22,356 bases of DNA from DASTCC01 sp035711465 (GTDB lineage Bacteria > Acidobacteriota > Vicinamibacteria > Vicinamibacterales > SCN-69-37). The stretch covers positions 1-22,356 of the forward strand of contig DASTCC010000522.1 in assembly GCA_035711465.1 (NCBI GenBank). The letters run 5' to 3'. The notes under the pieces were generated by a model. It did no database searches. It was not told where the DNA came from and saw only the letters and a program-made list of their open reading frames with translations. A program made the position numbers and the translations under genes. Of this stretch, positions 15,083 through 20,421 are shown piece after piece; positions within the stretch are counted from its first letter, which is position 1; each line of letters starts with the position of its first letter.

Positions 15083-17149
15083 TCACCGGCCGGGCCAGGG
15101 CGCGACGATGCCAGCCGAGATCTGAACGCGGCCGTCACGGAGGCCGTAGGCGAGATCGGCTCGGAGCGCGGCGGCGAACATCGAGGGACGCAGGCGAATG
15201 CCGGCGCCGACGTCCACGTGAGTAGGCGACGCGGCGGGCGCTTCCAACCGATGGGATGCGCGAGCGATATCCGCGAAACCCGCGACGCCGATGGCGCCGG
15301 CGTTCGAGTGCCATAGAGATCGTTCGTGTTCGATCGTCGCCCAGAGGAGGTGTCGTCCGAAGACGTCCGCGGTGACGACGCCTTCCGCGTCGAGGGTGTG
15401 TGCGCGCAACAGATAGTCGCGACCACGCCCGGCGCCGGCGCCCTGCCAGAGTGCCACCGGCGCGTCCGCACTCGCGTACGTCGCTCCCGAGGCGATCGAC
15501 CATTTAGGGCGATCCCGTACTGCCGTTGACTGCCAGGCTGTCGAGAATGCCGCGGTCCAGAACCGGCGGTCGCCGCCGCCGGACCAGCCGCCGAGGTCCG
15601 ATCCAATCGAGAGACGATCGTCGCGCGAGCGCCACGCGATCGCGATGTCGCCGGCGACGAAGCCGCTCGCGTCGAAACGATCGATCGCCGCACCCGCGCG
15701 AACGCGCCAGGCATCGGAGATCCAATCTTCGACGGCGGCGCCGACGCGTCGTCGCTCTTCGCTGAGCACCACGTCGGCGGCAGTCGACTTGTACGTCTGA
15801 CGTTCCCACGACGCATCCAGGTGAAAGACGCCGGGCAGGCCATCGACGTCGGGCACGGCAAAATCGAAGGCGATGCGTGGCGAGGCTTCGTTCCACCGCC
15901 AGCCCGCCGAGAGCAGGTCGCCGCTACGCGCCAGTCCCCCGAAATCGATGCCGAGCTCGCGAGTGACCGCACCGCGCAATCCGATCGCGCTCCAGGCCAC
16001 CCACGAATTCGGGACGACAGGGCGTTCGAGCACGCGCGCGTCGATCGCCGCGAGGCCATCGGCGACCGAGGTGTAGCGCAGCTCGGACGCCATCGCAGTC
16101 GGCAGATCGTCGAGACGCCGCTCGGCCCGCCGGTAGGCGCCTGCCGTGAGCAGCGATCGCGTCGCGAGACCCAGGCGGCGCGTGACGACCGGGTGAGGCG
16201 TCCGCGCGACGCCGTGAATGGACACCACGTCGACCCGAGGCTCGCCGACATGGTTCCATGCGTCGAGCGCAGCGACGCGGTCGCCTTCGAGGTAGAGGCT
16301 CGTCGCGAGGACGCGCCATGTGAGATCGTCTGCGGGCGCAAGCGCGGCGGCCCGCCGCGCCGCGACCGACGCATCCGACCAGCGTGATTGCAGGATTCGC
16401 AGCCCGGCCAACTCCGTCCACGCGGATGCGAGAGACGGACAGAGCCGCGTCGCCGTCAGCAGACCTGTTTCGGCGGCTTCCGGATCCGCTGACGCGAGGC
16501 GAACGCTCTCGGCGATGAGCCGATCGCATGGCGAGCTCGAATCGATGTCCTCCCGCGTCCGTGACGTGTCGAGAGCGCTTTCCGTTGTCGCGGGCTGCGG
16601 TGCCGCCCGCGGAAGTACGAGGAGCAGCCAGTTGTCGCCGCGCCGCCATCGCTCGAGAAAGCGAGCCCGGGCCAGCGTCAGGAACGGACGGCGCGCCGAG
16701 TCGTGCACGACGACGACGTCCGGGGTGATCGCAACGACGACCACGTAATGGAAGACGCTTGGGCGATCCTCGATCAACACGATCGCCGGACGGCCCTTGG
16801 CGACCGCGGTCTCGAGGTCGGCGGGGACGGCGTCTACAGTCGCGCGTGCGACGCGCCAGCCGCGATCGCGGACGGCGGCGACGAGCGCCGATGTGCGGAT
16901 GCCGCTGCCGTCCGCGTCGAGGCGAGGCGCGAAGTCCTCGGCGACGACGGTGCGATCGCCCCAGTAACGGAGCACCATCGCCAGCGCGGCGCCGCCGCAC
17001 AGCGCCTCGGGCTGCGTCAGATACGGCACGTCGAGGAGCGCCGCGGGCGTGGCTGCGTCGCCAGGCCGTTGACGGCCTAAGGCTTCGAGCGGGACGAACG
17101 CGATGACCGCGCTCGTCACCGCGGCGACGATCGCAGGTTTGAGCAGCAC
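15083..17149 (-). CDS. PA2778-like C39 cysteine peptidase fused to TPRs, POTRA-like segment and predicted outer-membrane beta-barrel
   Basis: 688 residues from a GTG at 17149, 4 nt after the PA2779-like stop. A signal peptide (AIVAAVTSAVIAFVPLEALG) precedes a C39/papain-like domain (~36-180): VPYLTQPEALCGGAALAMVL gives oxyanion Gln46 and nucleophile Cys51, with His134 (SVFHYVVVVA) and Asp150 (VVVVHDSARRPF). TPR-like helices fill ~205-300. Residues ~322-378 (RLGLATRSLLTAGAYRRAER, then RLDDLPTAMASELRYT) read like a POTRA domain of Omp85/ShlB proteins. The last ~300 residues are alternating amphipathic strands such as RIAFDFAVPDVDGLPGVFHL, ending QISAGIVAPWPGR. Pseudomonas PA2778 has only the C39-TPR part, so the extra half is unusual. 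It would place a peptidase on an outer-membrane barrel. The C39 part is firm; POTRA and barrel are predictions by eye. Confidence 0.85.
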   Translation of the reverse strand: MLLKPAIVAAVTSAVIAFVPLEALGRQRPGDAATPAALLDVPYLTQPEALCGGAALAMVLRYWGDRTVVAEDFAPRLDADGSGIRTSALVAAVRDRGWRVARATVDAVPADLETAVAKGRPAIVLIEDRPSVFHYVVVVAITPDVVVVHDSARRPFLTLARARFLERWRRGDNWLLLVLPRAAPQPATTESALDTSRTREDIDSSSPCDRLIAESVRLASADPEAAETGLLTATRLCPSLASAWTELAGLRILQSRWSDASVAARRAAALAPADDLTWRVLATSLYLEGDRVAALDAWNHVGEPRVDVVSIHGVARTPHPVVTRRLGLATRSLLTAGAYRRAERRLDDLPTAMASELRYTSVADGLAAIDARVLERPVVPNSWVAWSAIGLRGAVTRELGIDFGGLARSGDLLSAGWRWNEASPRIAFDFAVPDVDGLPGVFHLDASWERQTYKSTAADVVLSEERRRVGAAVEDWISDAWRVRAGAAIDRFDASGFVAGDIAIAWRSRDDRLSIGSDLGGWSGGGDRRFWTAAFSTAWQSTAVRDRPKWSIASGATYASADAPVALWQGAGAGRGRDYLLRAHTLDAEGVVTADVFGRHLLWATIEHERSLWHSNAGAIGVAGFADIARASHRLEAPAASPTHVDVGAGIRLRPSMFAAALRADLAYGLRDGRVQISAGIVAPWPGR

Positions 17150-17153
17150 GCGC

Positions 17154-17552
17154 CTACTTGACGATCAGGACGATCAGAATGAGGAGCAGCAGCAGCGTCG
17201 TTATCGAAATCGTCACGGTGCTCGCGGCGCCGGCGCGATCGTTCACCACGCGCGCCGGTGCGCCGACGCGCGCCAGGTCCTCGCTCGACATCGTCGCCAG
17301 CGCGTCTTCGGCGGCCTTGACGTCGAGCCCGAGAGCGCGAGCCGTCTCGCGGACGTCGTCGCGCTGCAGCGCCTCGCGGACCGCCCGCCGATTGGCGTCG
17401 TCACGGGCGGTTTGCGCGTCGATCGCACGGCGCAGCGCCGCGGCATCGACGATGTGTGATTGGGACTGTGACTGCTGACTCAGCGCGAGGGCTGGAGACG
17501 ACGGGACAGCGAGCGAAACGGCAGTGGCGAACACGGTGATGCGGGCGCGCAT
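17154..17552 (-). CDS. PA2779-like (DUF6627) small exported membrane protein
   Basis: 132 residues. The ATG at 17552 is supported by GAGGTG at 17556-17561 and by the signal peptide it yields (ITVFATAVSLAVPSSPALAL). A charged helical middle (ALRRAIDAQTARDDANRRAV, LGLDVKAAEDALATMSSEDL) is followed by a strongly hydrophobic C-terminal helix (~111-131, VTISITTLLLLLILIVLIVK). This is the PA2779 family layout; in Pseudomonas the gene neighbours PA2778, and here it likewise precedes the PA2778-like peptidase by 4 nt. The helical middle may be a partner or substrate of the peptidase. Function is not established for any member that I know of. Confidence 0.85.
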   Translation of the reverse strand: MRARITVFATAVSLAVPSSPALALSQQSQSQSHIVDAAALRRAIDAQTARDDANRRAVREALQRDDVRETARALGLDVKAAEDALATMSSEDLARVGAPARVVNDRAGAASTVTISITTLLLLLILIVLIVK

Positions 17553-17569
17553 GGACACCTCGTTGAGAC

Positions 17570-17592
17570 GCCGCCGGCACCGTGCCGGCAGC
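17570..17592 (-). promoter_or_regulatory. Hairpin in the predicted leader of the PA2779-like gene
   Basis: On the minus strand GCTGCCGGCA, loop CGG, TGCCGGCGGC: ten pairs including one U-G. It ends 8 nt before the GAGGTG ribosome binding site and lies wholly within the leader predicted from the sigma-54 site (start about 17610). There is no U-run, so it is more likely a stabilising or translation-control hairpin than a terminator. Confidence 0.5.
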
Positions 17593-17620
17593 AGGCACAC
17601 GTGTTGTGATCGGACAAAGG

Positions 17621-17636
17621 AGCAAGACGCATGCCG
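17621..17636 (-). promoter_or_regulatory. Sigma-54 (-24/-12) type promoter for the PA2779/C39-barrel operon
   Basis: On the minus strand: CGGCATGCGTCTTGCT. GGCA, the G at position 7 and TTGCT match the consensus, with GG-N10-GC spacing; the first T is C. The predicted start near 17610 leaves a 57-nt leader with a hairpin and a ribosome binding site before the ATG at 17552. Confidence 0.55.
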
Positions 17637-17742
17637 CTCGCAGCGGCTGCCGCGACCGTGCCGTCGAGAGGAGAGCGCGATCGATCGGGTAAGAACTTCA
17701 GGCGGGTTCCGGGCGTCTCTGTCGGCGTGATGCCGGAGAGGC

Positions 17743-17988
17743 TCAGGCTTTTTTCAAGGCTTCGAGGATCGCCTGGACGAGCTCGTCGGGCATCGCGGTG
17801 TGCGGCTCGTCGCGGTCGATCTCCGCATAGGCCGCGCGGCCGGCGACGATCGTGGCGCGGTACTGATCCAGGAACACATGGCAGTTGTGGCACTTCCTGA
17901 TGTGCTGTTCGAAGGTGATCCGCACTTCGGCGTCGAGCTCTTCGCCGATGTAGTCGGCGAGGAAGTCCGCCATCTGCTGGCAGGTCAT
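17743..17988 (-). CDS. Zinc-finger (ZAS-type) anti-sigma factor of the adjacent ECF sigma
   Basis: 81 residues from an ATG at 17988 that overlaps the sigma gene stop by 4 nt, so the two are translationally coupled. The zinc motif HxxxCxxC is at H29, C33 and C36 (FEQHIRKCHNCHVFLDQYRA), with an additional N-terminal Cys3. No membrane segment is present, so it is soluble and could sense redox or metal state through the cysteine cluster, as RsrA/ChrR-type proteins do. It ends with a short Lys-rich helix (LVQAILEALKKA). It is a clear paralogue of the protein at 9501-9746, with the zinc ligands at the same residue numbers. Confidence 0.9.
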   Translation of the reverse strand: MTCQQMADFLADYIGEELDAEVRITFEQHIRKCHNCHVFLDQYRATIVAGRAAYAEIDRDEPHTAMPDELVQAILEALKKA

Positions 17989-18587
17989 GTGCGGACCGCT
18001 CCCATCTCCGGTGCGAGCAGCGCCCGCAGCGCCATGCGCGCGCGGTGCAGCCGGATCTTGACCGCGCTCTCGGTCGTGTCGAGCGCTTCAGCGGCCTCGC
18101 GGTTCGAGAGGCCTTCGATGTCGCGCAGCAGCAGCACGGTGCGGTAGGACTCGGGCAGCCGATCGATCGCAGCGCGGACGAACGCCGCGGTCTCCTTGCG
18201 GCTGAGGGCGACGTCGACCGGTTCGTCCCAGGACACGAAACGCTCCGCGTGGCGACCGTCTTCGAGGAAGCGCGGCACCAGGTCGTCGATTGAATCCTCG
18301 GGCCGGCGCCGCTTCGAGCGCAGCTTCATCAACGCCTGGTTGACGACGATGCGATGGAGCCAGGTGGAGAGGCGGGAATCGCCGCTGAACTGCTGACGGG
18401 CGCGGAAGGCGGAGATGAACGCTTCGTGCACGGCCTCGCGCGCGTCCTCGTCGTTGTTGAGGATGCGCCGGGCGACGCTGATCAACCGCGTGCCGTAGGT
18501 GCGAATCAGCGTCTCGAAGACGCCCGTGTCGCCGGCACGTAGCCCCTCGATCAGGGCGTCGTCGTCGCGAGTGTCGGGACCGGCCAC
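17985..18587 (-). CDS. ECF-family RNA polymerase sigma factor (RpoE-like)
   Basis: 200 residues from a GTG at 18587. Region 2 (~20-90) includes FETLIRTYGTRLISVARRIL, NNDEDAREAVHEAFISAFRA and STWLHRIVVNQALMKLRSKR, covering core binding and -10 recognition. Region 4 (~135-190) includes AIDRLPESYRTVLLLRDIEG, LSNREAAEALDTTESAVKIR and LHRARMALRALL, the -35-reading helix-turn-helix. Regions 1 and 3 are absent, as expected for ECF factors. A variable acidic linker (~95-130) joins the two. The anti-sigma gene overlaps its stop by 4 nt. I see no convincing repeated ECF-type promoter in the window that would point to its targets. Confidence 0.95.
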   Translation of the reverse strand: MAGPDTRDDDALIEGLRAGDTGVFETLIRTYGTRLISVARRILNNDEDAREAVHEAFISAFRARQQFSGDSRLSTWLHRIVVNQALMKLRSKRRRPEDSIDDLVPRFLEDGRHAERFVSWDEPVDVALSRKETAAFVRAAIDRLPESYRTVLLLRDIEGLSNREAAEALDTTESAVKIRLHRARMALRALLAPEMGAVRT

Positions 18588-18627
18588 GCGAGCGATCGTA
18601 TCACCGGCCGCCGGCGACGCCTGCCGA

Positions 18628-18927
18628 TCAGGCGCGGCCGCGCTTCTCGAACAACCGCGACACGGCGCGATACCGAGATTCGGCCTCGGCCAGCTGCTCG
18701 CGGCCGAGGCGCGTGAGCCGGTAGTTGCGGCGGCGAGGCCGGTTCGAGCGCCGCGCCTTGGCGTCTTCCTCCCAGCTCGACTCGACGAGTCCCATCGCCT
18801 CGAGCCGTCGGAGCGCCGGGTACACCGTGCCGGAGGGCAGCCCGGTCGCGTCCATGACGTCGAAGCCGAAGTGGTGCCCCTGGGCGAGCGCCTGGAGGAC
18901 GAAGAGGGCGGTGTACGACAACGCCAT
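18628..18927 (-). CDS. PadR family transcriptional regulator
   Basis: 99 residues from the ATG at 18927; another ATG at 18948 would add seven residues but would put the operator inside the gene. The winged-helix domain is clear: ALSYTALFVLQALAQGHHFG, then DVMDATGLPSGTVYPALRRL and EAMGLVESSWEEDAKARRSN. YRLTRLGREQLAEAESRYRA forms the wing and the start of the short C-terminal dimerisation helix, typical of small subfamily-2 PadR proteins. A perfect ATGT-N8-ACAT operator abuts the start codon, so autorepression is likely. PadR genes often accompany ADOP permeases in Acidobacteriota, and one lies upstream here at 20422-22356, so it is a plausible second target. The methyltransferase stop lies 10 nt upstream. 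Confidence 0.92.
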   Translation of the reverse strand: MALSYTALFVLQALAQGHHFGFDVMDATGLPSGTVYPALRRLEAMGLVESSWEEDAKARRSNRPRRRNYRLTRLGREQLAEAESRYRAVSRLFEKRGRA

Positions 18928-18943
18928 ATGTGCGTATCTACAT
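18928..18943. promoter_or_regulatory. PadR-type operator ATGT-N8-ACAT
   Basis: ATGTGCGTATCTACAT is a perfect match to the ATGT-8N-ACAT operator described for PadR. It directly abuts the padR-like start codon (18925-18927) and contains the stop codon of the methyltransferase gene (18938-18940). Binding would cover the start region and any promoter ending here. Confidence 0.7.
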
Positions 18944-19756
18944 AGCATCTTTCGCGGGCGAAAGAAACAGGCTTCGCGCTTTGAGCCCTTCGCGGCGAAA
19001 GCCGGCCGCCTCATCAATCGCCGCGAGCGGATCCGGGAGGCGGTCCGTGAACGTCCATTCGTCTGATCGCCCGCCGGCGCCGGCGAACGTCGCCGACCAT
19101 TCCGGCCACCACGGGACCGCGCGCCGCGAGATCGGTTCGACGATCAGGACTGCGGCACCGCGCCGCGCTGCGTCGATCAACAACGGCAATGCCGCGCGAC
19201 GCGCGGCCGCATCGAGCTCGTTGACGCTCCATGCGGCGAGCAACGCGGTCCCGTCCGCGGTGCGCGCCGTGGGTCCGGCCCCGGCGGCGCGCAGGTGCTG
19301 GACGATGTCGCCGCGCCTGACGCGGCCTTCGATCCCAAGCTCGCGCCAGTTCCATCGCGCTTCGTCGAGCGCCCATGGGTCCCGGTCTATGCCCAGCACC
19401 GCGGGACGATCGCGATGCGCTGCCGCCCACGCCGCCGAGGCGACGCCGGTGCCACAGCCGAGATCGACGATGGTGCGAAGTGCCGTGCGATCCGCACCGA
19501 GCTCGCGGACGATCGCCGTCGTGGTGAGGAAATGGAGCGGCGCGAAGAACGCCGCAAACGCCGCGCGCTTGCCAGCCGAATCGAGCGCGGATCGCCGCGA
19601 CAGCTCATCACGTCGTTCGACGTAACGAGCCGAGAGCGCTCGGACAGCCTTCAGGAACTCCGCGGGCCGCAGCGCCGCCCGATGCCGCGCCTCGAGTGCT
19701 GTCAGCCACGGTGATAGCGTCTCGGCCACGGCCGAGACGCTATCACCGTTGACCAC
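18938..19756 (-). CDS. Class I SAM-dependent methyltransferase
   Basis: 272 residues from a GTG at 19756; the only other usable start is a GTG at 19729. Motif I is IVDLGCGTGVASAAWAAAHR (~95-114), followed by the acidic strand end LGIDRDPWALDEARWN, RVRRGDIVQHLR as motif II/III and LLAAWSVNELDAAARRAALP. The N-terminal helical part (LSARYVERRDELSRRSALDS, then KRAAFAAFFAPLHFLTTTAI) is reminiscent of Rsm22-type rRNA methyltransferases, but this resemblance is weak. Substrate is unknown. A 42-bp perfect palindrome occupies codons 3-16 or, with the alternative start, straddles the start codon. No ribosome binding site is seen before either start. The PadR gene follows after 10 nt. Confidence 0.85.
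   Translation of the reverse strand: MVNGDSVSAVAETLSPWLTALEARHRAALRPAEFLKAVRALSARYVERRDELSRRSALDSAGKRAAFAAFFAPLHFLTTTAIVRELGADRTALRTIVDLGCGTGVASAAWAAAHRDRPAVLGIDRDPWALDEARWNWRELGIEGRVRRGDIVQHLRAAGAGPTARTADGTALLAAWSVNELDAAARRAALPLLIDAARRGAAVLIVEPISRRAVPWWPEWSATFAGAGGRSDEWTFTDRLPDPLAAIDEAAGFRREGLKARSLFLSPAKDAM
18949..18964. repeat. Perfect inverted repeat next to the PadR operator
   Basis: CTTTCGC-GG-GCGAAAG has 7-bp arms and a 2-bp spacer, five bases upstream (relative to padR) of the ATGT-N8-ACAT site and inside the 3' end of the methyltransferase gene. It could be a second regulator site or a short hairpin in the transcript. Confidence 0.5.
19708..19749. repeat. 42-bp perfect palindrome (20-bp arms, 2-bp spacer)
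   Basis: Arms ACGGTGATAGCGTCTCGGCC (19708-19727) and its exact reverse complement (19730-19749) flank a 2-bp spacer. It lies at the 5' end of the methyltransferase gene and 45-86 nt beyond the stop codon of the Gly-rich protein gene. Neither flank has a T-run, so it is not a standard intrinsic terminator. A shorter stem (7-bp arms at 19763-19769 and 19785-19791) lies between it and that stop codon. Confidence 0.9.
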
Positions 19757-19793
19757 ACGTCACGCCGGTCCGTCACCCGTCGTCACCGGCGAC

Positions 19794-20375
19794 TTACTTT
19801 TTCTTGAACGTCTGCGTGATCGTCGACGCGGCGCCGCCGTCGATCTGGCGCACCGTCTCGACGACCATCGTCCCGTCCTTCTCGAGCCAGCGCGTTTCCT
19901 TGATCGTCCCTTTGATCTCGGCCTGCTCGGTCTTGACGACCTGAGTGCCCTCGGTCACGAGCTTTGCGCCCTCCCAGCGGCTCTTCGTCTTCAGCGTCGC
20001 GCGGCCGGTGGTGTTGATGCTCTCGGATCCGTCGAGCTTGTAGGTCGTGGTCTGCGATTCGACGCCGGGGAAGCGGCGCTCCATGGTGAGCGCCGTCGCG
20101 GTCTGCGTCACGACGAGTTCGAGCGACCCGCCGCCGGCCGCGCTGATCGACCCGCCGCCGGCGCGCATGCCGTTGCTGGCGCCAGTCGATGCGGCGCCCG
20201 CGCCGCCTCCGCCGCTCATCCCGCCTGCGACCGCGCCACCGCCCATGGCGCCGCCGGACCCCGACGAGCCGCCGCCGGTGGCGCTTCGCTCCATCGCCCA
20301 GGTGCCGGCGAAGTTGGCGCCGGTCTGCGCCGGGGCGGCAAGAAAGATCATCGCGAACGCTACGAACAGGTTCAT
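19794..20375 (-). CDS. Secreted protein with Gly-rich segment and beta-rich C-terminus
   Basis: 193 residues. The ATG at 20375 has AAGGAG with 7-nt spacing and starts a signal peptide (MNLFVAFAMIFLAAPAQTGA). NFAGTWAMERS after it is a typical lipocalin-like or DUF-type opening (GTW). A low-complexity Gly/Ser/Ala/Met segment follows (~34-83), then a beta-rich domain: LELVVTQTATALTMERRFPG, TYKLDGSESINTTGRATLKT and SRWEGAKLVTEGTQVV, ending TITQTFKKK. Similar small exported proteins with this strand pattern are frequent in Acidobacteriota and have no assigned role. The Gly-rich insert between GTW and the barrel-like part is unusual. It starts 46 nt after the ADOP permease stop and may be cotranscribed with it. 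Confidence 0.82.
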   Translation of the reverse strand: MNLFVAFAMIFLAAPAQTGANFAGTWAMERSATGGGSSGSGGAMGGGAVAGGMSGGGGAGAASTGASNGMRAGGGSISAAGGGSLELVVTQTATALTMERRFPGVESQTTTYKLDGSESINTTGRATLKTKSRWEGAKLVTEGTQVVKTEQAEIKGTIKETRWLEKDGTMVVETVRQIDGGAASTITQTFKKK

Positions 20376-20421
20376 TACAGGCTCCTTCTGAATGACGACC
20401 AGGACAACGGGAGCGCGCGGT

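Noticed and set aside
13819..16374. Open frame of 851 codons on the minus strand
   Set aside because: It runs out of frame through the BACON and C39-barrel genes, is Arg/Ser-rich with no recognisable domain, and arises from the high GC third-position bias.
17631..17900. 89-codon plus-strand open frame with a good AAGGAG-like site upstream
   Set aside because: Overlaps the anti-sigma gene antisense, is Arg-rich and has no family resemblance; the AAAGGAG-like bases belong to the minus-strand sigma-54 site and its flank.
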